From Lumbricus terrestris (taxonomy: Eukaryota > Annelida > Clitellata > Crassiclitellata > Lumbricidae): a DNA stretch of 64,000 nt. The translations under genes and the position numbers were made by a program. Every line of letters starts with the position of its first letter. Within the stretch, counting starts at the first letter, position 1. The notes below the pieces were generated by a model. It made no database searches and had not been told where the DNA came from. It was given only the letters and a program-made list of their open reading frames with translations. The stretch covers positions 81,380,005-81,444,004 of the forward strand of contig OX457036.1 in NCBI GenBank assembly GCA_949752735.1, read 5' to 3'. Of this stretch, positions 33,301 to 43,808 are shown in pieces.

Positions 33301-36049
33301 AACAAGCACAGTAGAGTCAAGTAATGCTGAGCCCGACGGGTACTGGGTAGACCCTCCCAACTGGTATCTATAGTCAGCCCTTCATCATCCCTACTCCGGT
33401 GACGGTGCATGAATACCATCGCAATTCGGAATGAAGTTGGAATGAAGAAGTTCCGCGGCTGTTGGATTCATGTCATGTGTGTGCTTGCAACCAAGAAGTA
33501 AACAGATCTTTCCGCTTCGGGAAACAGAGAAAGAAGGAATTTTATCGAGGCTTTCCTATTCCTCCTATCTTCCATACTGCTAATCCGACTGAGTGACCTT
33601 GACCTATAGGGTCATCCAGTATTCGAGCGGTCAACGTCTCACTCACCCTTGGCCACAGAACAGCGGGTCAGAGAGAGGTCACGGATCCTCTGCGGACCTT
33701 TGCCTTTCGAGCGTTCAAACGTAATAGCATCGATATGAATCACGTTGTTAAGATGCCAATCAGTTGAATGCCACTCTAAACTCCAAAGACCTTCATCCGG
33801 CGACGTTATTTTCTGCATCTGGAGTAAGTGGAGTCGACTGTTCCTGTACATTGGTCTGCATGCCTGTGAATAATCTTCGCAACGGAACAGACTGGTACCG
33901 TCACAAACCCATGGACTGTCTGGTCCTGCTGCCTTAGTCTTCAACCGACCATGACGGGGTAGAGCTGGATCAGCAAAATCCTTCCGCCTGTTTTATCCAA
34001 TGTTGAACGCTTAACCTGCTACTTCAGTTGGCTGCATATGCGCTTCTAGCTGGATCATAGATTATTCACCACTTGGCCATTATCATGAGGAGGGTAGGAT
34101 CTCAGAGATCTCTCAGCTCAGCATGATCAGGGCGTGCACATGTAAGCTACTCGCTTACTAATACCCAAGTGTAGACGGCGTCTTTCAACAGACAGTAACT
34201 TCTGGCATTGCATAAGTTGTAGCATATGCGACTGAGCATAGGCTAAGTATAGTCGCGGACTAATAATTATTGTCAGCAATTTCACATATTTCTAATTCTC
34301 TGCGATGTTGAGAGGTTGTAGGCACACCTTCTAATACTCAAGGCTAAGAAAGGAGCGTGTAGCCTATACGCGGGGCTGATTAATCTTCCTGTTCATATCC
34401 CATCGATATCCCATCAGTTCTCGGAATGCGGACTTCCAGGGTTTATGGACAGAACTCCCTAGTTGTAGATCCTCGGCATCAGATGGTTCATCATCAGATG
34501 GTTCATCCGGTTCTAAAAGATGTTCGGTTCTGAAGCTGCAATCAAAGAGGAAGTTGTCTGCAGACGATAGATATCACGTCATCAGGTTTTTCCATAACTC
34601 AAACCTCATTGCTCTCTGCTCAGTCGACCGAGCAACTCAGTCATCTATGACGTTAAATAGGACTGCCGTTGGTTGATCTCCCTTGCGGTCTTCAGGTGCA
34701 AATTTTCCTACAGTTAACACTAAAAACATACCGGTATTATACATGTATGTAGGCGTACTGTACGTAGTTCCTTACAAACATGACTCCAACAAATCAGACT
34801 CACGTTTGCATCACTTGCGGCTCATTAACTGCCAACCTTTGTAAAGATCTAGCCAAAGTATTGCAATTCCTTACAAAATACTTGGGGGGGGTCCCGTAGC
34901 TCAGTGGTGAGAGTGCTGGTCGTTAAACTGAGAGTCATCCGCGCGGCCCGGGTTCAAGCCTCGCTCAGGGCATTAATTTATTAAAATTTCTGTTAGCTGC
35001 CATTGGCGCTTTGCTGTTGTGTTGCTTGACTCGGGTTCTGCTAAAAATAAAGATAGCCCCTCCCACTTCTGGCTTGGCCGACCAGAAGTGATCCAGTACT
35101 TAGGCCATTAGTTAAGTTACCGAACCCACTACTGTAAAGCCGACCTGCGTGTCGTGCTATAGTGGGCCGTATTTCGTGTAACATGTACTTGTAATCATTC
35201 TGCGGTGTGTCAGATTGAAGCATTAAATGAAGATATTATTATTCATACTAAAGACTTTTGCGTCGTCGAGTATAGGCCAAATGCAAAATGTAAATCGTGT
35301 GAATTGCTCTGCGTTACATGAAAATCTCGTCAGGAAGATAAGATAACACCGGCGCTATATCAAGTCAAGTCCAAAATAGTCATGTTCATTGTCCGTATCC
35401 TGTATAGAGGCCTACTGCCATTATTAGGCCTATTATATGTTACATTGTTCATTGTGACGCACAAATTAGGGGATTTTCAAAAGAGAAAAATAAGTTTTCT
35501 TGTTTCACTGACTTGGGAGCACAGTCATGAGGCTTCTTCCAATCGGACCTCTCCCCCCACACAACGTGCTTCCATCACACACATGCACACACACACACAC
35601 ACACGCACCCACACGCACACACCATCTCCACCATCTCCATCTATGGACACGAGCATAACAAAAGTTAGCTTGAAGGGGCGCTATAGAAATGGAGAAATAA
35701 ATAAATAAATAAGTGAACTAGAAAGAGCTCGGAATAAATTCGCTTATGAACAAAAATCAAATAAAATTATTAGCATTCCTATCAGCTGCAGGACTAGGTA
35801 TTTATTATACAGTGAGCTTTTAACGGAGAGCACATGTTATTGTTACATAATTTATATATAGGCTAATCAGGTTAGACTACAAAACGATGCTCCACAAACC
35901 TTTCCTCATTAGAAACTGTCCTCCTTTACTAATGGCGACACTCGCTCCGGGTATTTTACGTTCGCGCATATACGTCGTAATGACGTCATCGAGTTCGTCA
36001 AGGTCATAGATGTGCGATGCTCCAATGTGATTGGTGCTACTGTTGGAAA
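26015..36049 (-). CDS. Beta-lactamase/PBP-class serine hydrolase with BTRD1-like C-terminal repeats (gene, first exon not found)
   Basis: Exons 36049-35900, 32468-32319, 29490-29260, 28597-28440 and 27364-26015 join in phase to about 679 residues. The hydrolase domain carries SVSK (SxxK), YSN (YxN, assembled across the PG/TRYSYSN junction) and HSG (third motif), so it should be catalytically competent. The last 230 residues form about five repeats ending in patterns such as GYRLSHVETY...YAAIF, typical of the BTRD1 tandem repeat found with this domain in bacterial and fungal proteins, including fungal polyglycine hydrolases. Substrate unknown; peptide or ester hydrolysis outside the cell is plausible. 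An exon with a signal peptide would be expected above 36050 but was not recognised. Confidence 0.8.
27440..27479 (-). mobile_element. LINE 3-prime end (hairpin), minus strand
   Basis: On the minus strand AGCGCCTCT, an 7-base loop, AGAGGCGCT and ATATAAAT reproduce the LINE terminus at 13741. It lies in the last intron of the serine hydrolase gene, in the same orientation as the gene. Confidence 0.6.
27490..28430. other. Last intron of the serine hydrolase gene, remainder
   Basis: AT-rich and apparently unique. The plus-strand open frame at 27578-27877 has no recognisable domain. Confidence 0.4.
28440..28597 (-). CDS. Serine hydrolase gene, exon with the YxN motif
   Basis: A 158-base exon, phase 1 in (TCTTGCAG) and phase 0 out. 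TRYSYSNFGYMLLGLVVERV contains the catalytic YSN. The chosen donor (GAC then GTTTCA) is weak but keeps frame with VEYFSRYPHD in the next exon; the alternative GTCAAC about 13 bases on would break it. It is not seen as a plus-strand gene despite an open frame there. Confidence 0.75.
28727..28865 (-). repeat. (GATTAC)n-tailed repeat, copy 3
   Basis: The reverse complement matches 56690-56835 almost throughout: CTGACTCTCCGGACTTGACC, GCCTGTGAATAAGCTGGTTC, CGCGACTTGG and CGAGATTACGATTACGAT. The two copies are in opposite orientation and look recent. Confidence 0.8.
29260..29490 (-). CDS. Serine hydrolase gene, exon with the HTAG segment
   Basis: A 231-base, phase 1-1 exon (GTGTTTCAG acceptor, GTACAT donor). 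ITVRHLLQHTAGWD is the characteristic helix and loop after the SxxK helix in this family. The exon ends NQTLHYTPG, which continues directly into TRYSYSN in the next exon. Confidence 0.8.
30014..30120 (+). mobile_element. Single end of the GGGCGGAGAC element family
   Basis: CATGGGCGGAGACTTAGGGG followed by GGAACGGGGAGACC matches the inverted end at 37160. A partner end was not identified, though 30190-30400 (CGGCGAAAATGG...CGCGACC) resembles the interior of the copy at 36499. Confidence 0.5.
30430..30935 (+). mobile_element. Decayed LINE fragment (C-terminal end and 3-prime hairpin)
   Basis: Frame-broken translation shows LNIAARLI, a HWLSSN-like turn and a terminal block similar to the LINE at 13497-13740. 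It ends with the perfect AGCGCCTCT...AGAGGCGCT hairpin (30880-30915) then TTATAG. It is sense-opposed to the serine hydrolase gene in whose intron it lies. Confidence 0.65.
31000..32260. other. Intron sequence, no feature seen
   Basis: AT-rich with TATA-like repeats near 31440-31500. No exon or named element recognised. Confidence 0.35.
32319..32468 (-). CDS. Serine hydrolase gene, exon with the SxxK motif
   Basis: A 150-base, phase 1-1 exon (TGGTTTCAG acceptor, GTATTA donor). GYGRASAQRLMTPWALMRVG continues into SVSKIITAVSILRLYDEG; the Ser and Lys are the expected nucleophile and general base. It joins without gap to RKG upstream and ILPEYD downstream. Confidence 0.8.
32560..33095. repeat. 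25-bp minisatellite
   Basis: About 21 imperfect copies of a unit containing GAGTTACATGAAAATGATAC. Variants include GTTTCATG, GTTACAGG and AAAGTGAG. It begins about 90 bases upstream of the SxxK exon (in gene orientation) within its intron. It has no spacer sequences. Confidence 0.9.
33647..33925 (-). CDS. Orphan phase 1-1 exon, cysteine-bearing, possibly Ig-like
   Basis: An open stretch of 93 codons ends at a very strong donor (AAGG then GTGAGTGAG) and can start at CAG 33926 in phase 1, though the pyrimidine tract is poor. It encodes PWVCDGTSLFRCEDYSQACR, then LHLLQMQKITSPDEGLWSLE and a final LTRCSVAKG. The L-x-L...DEGLW pattern is reminiscent of an Ig domain strand E-F region, but this is weak. 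It lies in the intron between the first two recognised hydrolase exons, same strand and same phase. It could be an alternative exon, a nested gene or a relic. Confidence 0.35.
33950..34890. other. Intron sequence, no feature seen
   Basis: No exon or repeat was recognised here. A direct duplication (CATCAGATGGTTCATC) is near 34478-34507. Confidence 0.35.
34891..35245 (+). mobile_element. tRNA-derived SINE, family 2, copy 2
   Basis: GTCCCGTAGCTCAGTGGTGA (A box) and GGGTTCAAGCCTCG (B box) lead a body colinear with the minus-strand copy at 20046-20396, ending TCAGATTGAAGCATTAAATG. Divergence is clearly visible (perhaps a quarter of positions), so the copies are not recent. It lies antisense in a serine hydrolase intron. 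Confidence 0.8.
35579..35710 (+). repeat. (CA)n microsatellite and LINE/SINE tail
   Basis: CA repeats at 35579-35625 are followed at 35670 by CTTGAAGGGGCGCTATAGAAAT and (AAAT)n, the same type of tail as at 1075-1110. Confidence 0.6.
35900..36049 (-). CDS. Serine hydrolase gene, first recognised exon
   Basis: A 150-base, phase 1-1 exon (TTCATGCAG acceptor, GTTTGT donor). It encodes YDLDELDDVITTYMRERKIP and then GASVAISKGGQFLMRKG, the usual N-terminal strand-helix part of the beta-lactamase fold. Reading upstream through the acceptor gives a hydrophobic run that is probably just the pyrimidine tract, not a signal peptide. Confidence 0.75.
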
Positions 36050-36059
36050 CTGCATGAAA

Positions 36060-36490
36060 CGAACACAACAAAACAAACCTGTAAACGTCTTCAGTCAAAA
36101 TATATCACCACAGACGCTGTAGTAATCTAAGAGCACCAAAGACATGTGTTTAATATGGCCTCACTTTTCTGGATGAATCAAGGTAATTGTGTGAGAGGTG
36201 ACTAACGAGTGGCCAAATAAGGACGACCGAGGCGCGCATAGGAAACAATTTGAGGGGACACGATGCGCCCTGTCCACAATTAAAAACAAATTAAATTTCG
36301 CGCTATAATGATGTACTATACATTTTAAACTGCCATCTTCCTTCCCTCGGTGTCTCTTCTTTCTTCTTCATCATCCACTGCTCTACTAAGTGGTTTTTAT
36401 CACCTGCAACCTTGGAAATAATCATTGTCTGCAAAACCCCATGACGCCTTCAATTAACAAAGCGAGGAATTATTGTCTATGCTACTAAGG
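36060..36490. other. Upstream of the recognised hydrolase exons, no feature seen
   Basis: The missing first exon of the hydrolase should lie here or further right; no ATG with a convincing signal peptide and donor was found. Confidence 0.3.
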
Positions 36491-36498
36491 CCTACTTA

Positions 36499-37160
36499 CA
36501 TAGGCGGAGACCTGGGCGGAGACTTGGGGGGGGGGACGGAAAGACGCGAGATTTTTTGATAGACGAATGGCTGAAAAATTTCCATCTTTTGCCGGTGTCA
36601 CGAAATAAAGTCTCCCCGATACAAAGTCTCCCCCCGAAACAGAGTCTCCTCCTGGATGAAACTCTGTATTGGAAGAATTTTTCTGAAGTAAAAGTATATT
36701 ATATTTTCTTGTTGCATTACCTGGCAACGTAAACTAACCGTTTAGCCTGCTCATATCTAAATTTGACGCAACTGTAGCCCATTTCACGCTCAACGGGAAG
36801 ACTTTATTTCGTGGACGGAGGAAATATTCTCTCCCCCACGGAGACTTTATTTCAGAATATACCCTCCCGGGGGCAAATTTATTCTGGAACAGATCCTCCG
36901 GGGGAGAGAATCTGTTTCGAAATAAAGTCTCCGGGGGAGACTTTTAGGGGGGGAGACTCTGTCACGCGACACCGGCCAAAATTTCTGACGATCGGCGAAA
37001 TCTCGAAAAAAATTCTATTTCGCCGCCAAAAAAGTTGATGACCTTTTTTAGTCTTGACGCTCAACGATTGGGGGGGGGGGGGGGAACAAATGCATGGGCC
37101 GTCCCCCAACACCTTCATTGGGGGGACCGTCCCCCCTTTCCCCCTAGGTCTCCGCCCATG
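36499..37160. mobile_element. Nonautonomous DNA element, GGGCGGAGAC family, with 8-bp target duplication
   Basis: The ends CATAGGCGGAGACC and GGTCTCCGCCCATG are inverted. CCTACTTA flanks both sides (36491-36498 and 37161-37168), an 8-bp duplication as made by hAT-type transposases. The interior is built of repeated GGAGACTTTATTTC/GAAATAAAGTCTCC words and G runs. There is no transposase. Further single ends of the family are at 30014 and 42911. Confidence 0.7.
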
Positions 37161-37292
37161 CCTACTTACAATTCAACACAAGTATTTAAAAGGTCAAAAA
37201 CAAAGCGATAAATCTAATCGATCCAATTGTAATGAAATACTACGTGTATCAAAAAACCATCAATCGACAGGAACTGCAAGAACCTGCTACAG

Positions 37293-38362
37293 CAGGGGTT
37301 CTCAACCGGTGTGTCGCGACACACTGGTGTGTCGCGACTTGACCGGTGGTGTGTCGCGTAAAAGTGGTGTGTCGCTGGTGTGTCGCGAAGAATTGGTGTG
37401 TCGCGAATTAATAATAATGATAATAAATGTGACACAAGCTTTCTTTTCCCGTCGATTGTCGCGATCTAGATAGAGAGATAAAAGGCAAAACAGGCGACAG
37501 GGCTCAAAAATATGGAAAATTGTTTTACAGTGTATTCTTATTTAAAAATATGTCTACTTTCAATATCTACAATAAAAATGTTGAATTCAAATGATTAGTG
37601 GATGAAAAGTGACTTTTGGCGCATGTGGTGTAAGAATTCGCTTTGAATCTTGGTCTCAAATAGCCTATTTTCAAAGCTATAATTCGCCATGAACGACCGA
37701 GTTTTCATAAGCTGACCTGACTATTTCTTGTAGCCATGTGTACCGCGTGATAGATTATACCATAAAATGATATTCTAAAAAGACGGTTCTGGTAAATTTT
37801 GCCACCTACTTGAATGTGACAAAGTATGGCTATAAAGTTTAGCATCAAGGAGCTGGTTTCCTTTCATAGCTCCTACTTATCTGAACAGGGTTATTCTCAG
37901 ATGATCAACATAAAGAACAAGAATCGGAACAAATTTGTCGGAGGTGCCCTCTCAGCCTGCTTACGAATTGCACTTACAAAACTGTGGAATCGCGTTTTAG
38001 TATGATCCAAAGAAAATCCAAGAACAAAGATCCCATTATAGGACTACAAGGTCTTAGTAATTAGGTGAGTAAATTGACGTCGAGTTGCAGAAACGACTAT
38101 AGATTGGGATCAGAAGAATAATTTAGAATTTTAGAATCATAAAAATTGGAAAGAAATTCAATATAAGTATTTTCATTTATTAATAATGTCGGCAGTTTAG
38201 CATTTTAGAAGGATAAATAAGTTTGAGAGCAAATTTGAAATAAATAGACTTTGACACTTTTGACATTTTTACGACATTTACATATGACGATTGAATGGTG
38301 TGTCGCCAAATTTGATAGCAAGTTTAAGTGTGTCGCGGGACGAAAAAGGTTGAGAACCCCTG
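37293..38362. mobile_element. Nonautonomous hAT-type element with GTGTGTCGCG subterminal repeats
   Basis: Terminal inverted repeats CAGGGGTTCTCAACC and GGTTGAGAACCCCTG are flanked by the 8-bp duplication TGCTACAG (37285-37292 and 38363-38370). Six copies of GTGTGTCGC(G) lie within 110 bases of the left end and two near the right end, all in the same orientation. No open frame for a transposase is present in the 1070 bases. Confidence 0.85.
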
Positions 38363-38370
38363 TGCTACAG

Positions 38371-39515
38371 GGCATGTTTAATACTATCAGGTAGTCAAAA
38401 TTTTAAAAAGCTAGTCTTTTTAAATGGGGGCTAGACACTATAGTAGACAGCTGGACCAGTTCTTCAGGGAGTCCATCCTGTTTGAGCGGTAATCACTGTC
38501 CCTGCCACACATGCAGACCAAAGTCATACGAAAAAGTCCTACTTTTTAATTTATATATTTATTTCATTTATTTATTGCTCGCGTTTGCGACCCTTCAAGC
38601 TAAGTGGATGTTAAAGTAATTCAAGATAGGAAGCGCAAGTTTCTAACAGCAAAAATCATAATTATGACTCATACAGTACTTAAAATGTAGGCTCCCTACG
38701 TGGATAATATCCAAATTTTTTTATTACAGAAAGTTCGTGTAAGATTGAGGTATTGCTAAAGTAGCATAACTATAAAATTTAGTTAAAACGAAACATTGAT
38801 AGTTAACTTCAAACTACTTGATAAAAGTAATTAGAACTATGTCTAAAACTATGTCTTTAAAACTAGTTTTAATTGCTAGACAGCTACATATATAGTAGTC
38901 ATTACTACTAGTTAGTAACTACAGTGCTTAGATAAAAGTGCCAATCATTGGAAGTGTAGATTTTTAGGTGGCAGTTATCGACATCAAAACACCGGTTGTT
39001 ATGCCAAACTCCTAATTGACAGTGAATGAAAAACGAAGCAAAGCTGGTAAACGGCGTCCGAAAAAGAGATAGGGGCAGGCACACAGATATATAGAGGGAT
39101 AAAGGGATGCAAACAGAGAGACAGGTAAGCAGACAGAGACAGGTGAGAATGAAGAGAGGACTTGCATATAATAACAGACGGCGTGTTTACGCAGGTATAT
39201 ATACTGGCCTCGTTGCATCTCATGAGAGGAAATGAGATATCTCCAAACCATAAACCTTCACCAAATTAACACATTCCAGTCGCAAGAAAATAACTTGTGT
39301 ATATAATGTATCTTTTACTTCGGATATCAATATATATATATAATATATATATATACGCATATAATATAGTCTATAAAACTCTGTAGGCTATAATAAATTA
39401 TCTAGTTCTATACTGAATAGAAATGGCCTACATGGCTCAGACATCTAATCCTCTAATATAGCTTAAGGCCTGTAGTAAGTGCACGCATGATTTTCCTATA
39501 ATTATATATGTACAA
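38371..39515. other. Intergenic, no gene seen
   Basis: AT-rich, with a short TATA palindrome near 39330-39360. The minus-strand frames at 38999-39251 have no recognisable domain. Confidence 0.35.
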
Positions 39516-39703
39516 TTTGTACATACATACATACATACATACATACATACATACATACATACATACATACATACATACATACATACATACATACATACAT
39601 ACATACATACATACATACATACATACATACATACATACACACATACACACATACACACATACATACATACATACATACATACATACATACATACATACAT
39701 ACT
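39516..39703. repeat. (TACA)n array, left of the inverted-repeat element
   Basis: A long pure (ACAT) run, then CACACATACACACATACACA, then about ten more ACAT units. The same order and the same interruption recur at 41998-42201. Open frames across it are artefacts. Confidence 0.95.
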
Positions 39704-41996
39704 AGGGTGTCCCAACAAATATTTTTCTAGAAACTTGAAATGCAGTCCCCCTAAAAAGTTTCCATATGGTCCCATAATAACACCTGTAAAGTTTTATGAC
39801 ACTAAAAAAATATTTAGGGGTGGCTCAAGCCGCCCAAATTTAACCCATATTGGCATAATTTGCGCCTGATGTGTCCAACTTCTAAATGCCTTTATATCCC
39901 AATCGTTGATCCTATTATAACAAATTTACTACCCTTGGAAAGCTCGTGAATGGTAGAATTAACAGGTATTTAACTTTATTGGATACAATGGATATTTTGG
40001 GCATAGTCTTAGGCTCAAAAAATGCAAAATCGAGAAAAATTTGAGATTTTTGAACTTTGGACACAATATCAGTGCACACACAACTAATCATTGGGAGTAG
40101 TCATTACAAACTCTTGATAATGTAACAAGTCGTGGTTTTAGCTCCTCCATACCTTCATCTGCTTCATAGTAAGAAATTCTGAGGGGGCTGTGAGGTTCAA
40201 CCCCTATTTGTCCTAGGACCACACAGTAAAGTTTTAATTGCACACCCCATGCAGCTACACAACAAATCAACGTCTGGACCGTTATTTTTTTACTATTCTC
40301 ATACTGATCTGCTGATTCTACATCACTGCACTCAAATTGTTCTTCAGTTCTACGTTCTACATTTACACATGTCAACAAGATTGTCACAATTGTGGTTAGA
40401 AAACATGTGCCTGTGTTTTTCGACAACCTGTACGAGAAATTGTCTCCGATCTACGTTCTTCGTTATCGTTGAGCTGAAATTCTGTATCAAAGCTGCGTCA
40501 TGTTTGTTCAGCACAGTCATTTACACAGACCAACGTTATGAAAAATCACACGTGGTCTTATACGATTGGCTATCTCGCCACTCTTTCACCGAAAGATCGA
40601 GAAAACTATATTTGAACGCAGCATGGTTTGGGAAAAACTTTTAGGAAGAGATAACCCCGTTATTCCACATTAATGAGAACTCACTGAAAGAACAGAGAGA
40701 ATTGCTATCTCTTATATCTTAGGTGCTGGTATACCAAGAATGATGTTGCATCATTTTCAGACTTGTCATCTAGAGCAGCATTGCCAGAATTATAAAGCTA
40801 TGGATTAATTCAAAGAGAGCAGTGACTCTACATGAGAACACCGCCTGACTGTAGATGTCAATCACAAATCTGAGACTTGTTTGGGTTGGATGCCCTGTAA
40901 TTCACGGTCGTCAACTGTATATGTGATTCGTTTCCATCATAAAGCAATTAGATCTATATTGCCTTACCCATCCAACTTGCTCTGTGATGGCAACAGGCTT
41001 GCGAAATGCTACCGAATTGTTCAATCCAACCATGAATACCAAGAGTTTTGAAAATTCTTGATAGTCATATTTCGAGTATGGCCACGCTAAAGCTGTTCAG
41101 TAATGAATTCTTATGATTTGTTAGATGCAGACTGCAGTAGCATTGGTCGAGGGTTTGGTTGATGGTGAACCAGATTGGAGCATTCATCTTTAAATGGCTT
41201 GCAGAGCTTAATTACAGACCATTGATGGACAAATTTTTACCAAGGACACAAAGAATGCACCAGGCAACTGGACTTAAAAGATTTCTGTGATGTTAACAAG
41301 ATGTTACGACTGATGGCTGATGTAGAAGGGTGCAAGGCATTGCAAACTCTATTTAATATGCAGTTATTGAAAGCCGTTGTCTCAAAGCATTTGCCAATAA
41401 TTAGGCCTAATGCATCACACTTTCACGACTTCAAAAGGTTCAAACTGCAACCGTTGATTCCTGTCCTGGTCCAGAGGTCAACTTTAGCACACCAACATGT
41501 TTGTAGGCTACTTCCACCAACTAGAGAAAAATCAGACTGACAATCTGTTAACCTTATTCATTTCTACTCCACTGATGATTGCCATGTGGAGGTAGCGACC
41601 TGCAATCCTAGTGCACGACATTTACATCATTCGTTTGCTCGAGAGCTTAACTGTCGTCCTTATGCTTGAAAAACCTCATTCGCAAATACAATAAGGTTGC
41701 ATATTTGTAGATTTTAGTATTTCAGAGCAATATAAGGTTATTAAGCAATACATAAGCACGCTAGTGGGATCAAAGTGTGGACCTCCGAAAATTTCAAACT
41801 CATAGGCCTATATGTCGCACGTATAATTTGTGACAACTTACACATATTATATGTGAGCTTTGAGCGGCCTCTAAATATTTTCAAAATGTCCAGAAATTTG
41901 GCAGGTACTATCATAGGACCATAAGGAAACTTTTTGGAGGGACTGCATTTCAAGTTTCAAGAAAAATATTTTTCCTGTGCAATCGTGGGACACCCT
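39704..41996. mobile_element. 2.3-kb element with about 95-bp imperfect inverted ends (AGGGTGTCCCA)
   Basis: Left end AGGGTGTCCCAACAAATATT and, inverted, right end AGGGTGTCCCACGATTGCAC share, after a 14-base insertion, AATATTTTTCT(A/T)GAAACTTG and AAATGCAGTCCC...AAAAAGTTTCC.TATGGTCC. No intact protein is present; frames at 40249-40644 and 41301-41540 show no domain I recognise. It may descend from a DNA transposon whose family I cannot name. No simple target duplication is visible because both flanks are TACA repeats. Confidence 0.65.
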
Positions 41997-41997
41997 A

Positions 41998-42201
41998 ATA
42001 CATACATACATACATACATACATACATACATACATACATACATACATACATACATACATACATACATACATACATACATACATACATACATACATACATA
42101 CATACATACATACATACATACATACATACATACATACACACATACACACATACACACATACATACATACATACATACATACATACATACATACATACATA
42201 C
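41998..42201. repeat. (TACA)n array, right of the inverted-repeat element
   Basis: A long pure run, then the interruption CACACATACACACATACACA at 42136-42160, then about ten units. It is a direct repeat of the array at 39516. Confidence 0.95.
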
Positions 42202-43808
42202 GTCTATAGATAATATTTTTTAAAAATGCATGAATGCGTATAATATTTGTTGGTCAACATTTGAACACCAATAATAATTATTAATCCATAGTAATTATCA
42301 TCTGCAGGACGAGAGATCAGCTGTTGAAGATGTTCGTTGTTGTGATGTATGGAGGGAAGGAGGTCTTAGGAGAGAGAGAGGGAGAGAGGGAGGGATTGAG
42401 GGAGGGAGGGAGGGAGGGAACGATGATGTTCGTTTTGCTATCGTGCGTCTGTCAATCATTGCCGTTAACCCTCAACCGTTGTTTACCAAACAACGACCAC
42501 GTGCCATCAACAACAGCTGTGTAATAGGACGTGAAGACAACTACTATCATGATGTCTTCATCGACATATGGATGGATGGATGCGACAGGGGCCTGGGGGC
42601 TAAGCCCCCTAAATGTAGTTCAGCCTCCACCCCAAAAAAGCGGAAAATCTTTACAACTGCTTATTTCGTAAAAAGAAAGCTGGACGGTGATCAACGGCAA
42701 CGAAATCAACTATAATTACCTGGTATTGTCATAGAGTAAAGAGTGCTTATCCTAATAGAATACAAGACAGATATGCCAAACATGCCGCCGACCCGTGATG
42801 AGGTTCTGTAGCCTTCACCATGTGCGGCCCGCTGGCATGCTGAGGGGCTACTTCGGTAGTCCGATGCAACTACATTGGGAAATGGGGTGTTAAATTAGCA
42901 GTGCAGCACTCATGGGCGGAGACTTAGGGGTCAGAGGGACGGTGTTTCAAAGTTTGTGGTTGGGAACGGAGATGCTTATTGCTCCAATATTGCAGAAATA
43001 TCTCAGATATATCATTATAAATTTATAGAATGTTATCCATTGTCTATCCATAATGAGCAATTTTATTTAGAGCACATCTTAAAATGTTACCCTTGCATTG
43101 AGCAAAGTAAAAGATTTAAACAACGTGGAGGGGACATTTAATGAACTCTTAAACCATGTCTTTCAGCAATGAAATTATGAGACATTTATTGAGATGACAG
43201 CTTCAAATGTTACCATGACAGAGTGGATATTTAAACAAAATGCAACAGGAGGGGACACTTTTAAATCAAAGACCACCACTGTCAGTACTAAAATGATGAG
43301 CCATTTAGTTAAAATGACAGTCTAAAATGCTGCTATCGCAGCGTGGAAATAAAAAAAGAAAATGAGGAAGGGCATATCCCATCCCCAAACCCATCCCTCA
43401 GCTCATTGGCTCAAAACTGAGCAATGGTCGCAAACAATACACAAGGTATATAGGCCTATTGGCTAGACCTTCACAGAATTTGTTTTTACAAATTAGGAAA
43501 TTACATATTTTGGGTGGGTTGAGTCCGTAAAACCCCATAAATGCGACATGCTCCTAGGCCCTATAGGGTATTCCTATAATCATATGACTATAGTATACTT
43601 ATAAACTTGTGACAGGCCTGAACCTTTATGGGCATGGTAAAAACGAAACCTGTGTCTAATAAAATAAAAATTTGACTTTGTTATCCCGGTAGTCTGCGAC
43701 TCTGCAAAAACGACGTCCTCTTGAAAATTTCATGGCTTTGTTGTTCAATGTTCATAAGCAGCTAGCAAACAAGAGCCTAAAACGTGCTCTAGTCGATACA
43801 GCTAAAAA
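42202..43808. other. Intergenic with a partial GGGCGGAGAC element
   Basis: At 42911 CATGGGCGGAGACTTAGGGG marks one end of the family seen at 36499. To its right, 43125-43360 holds about two copies of a unit of roughly 115 bases (GAGGGGACA...ATGA.ACATTTA...ATGACAG.T.AAATG). No gene is supported. Confidence 0.45.

Noticed and set aside
34891..34965. Functional tRNA gene (also 6765-6835 and the head of 20046-20396)
   Set aside because: A and B boxes are good but stems do not close and a SINE body follows directly; they are retroposon heads.
39437..39775. Frames of alternating Tyr-Val-Cys-Met and His-Thr-Tyr-Ile (also at 41871-42213)
   Set aside because: Translations of the TACA microsatellite.
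40249..40644. 131-codon frame inside the inverted-repeat element as a transposase
   Set aside because: No recognisable transposase motif; may be chance in a decayed element.
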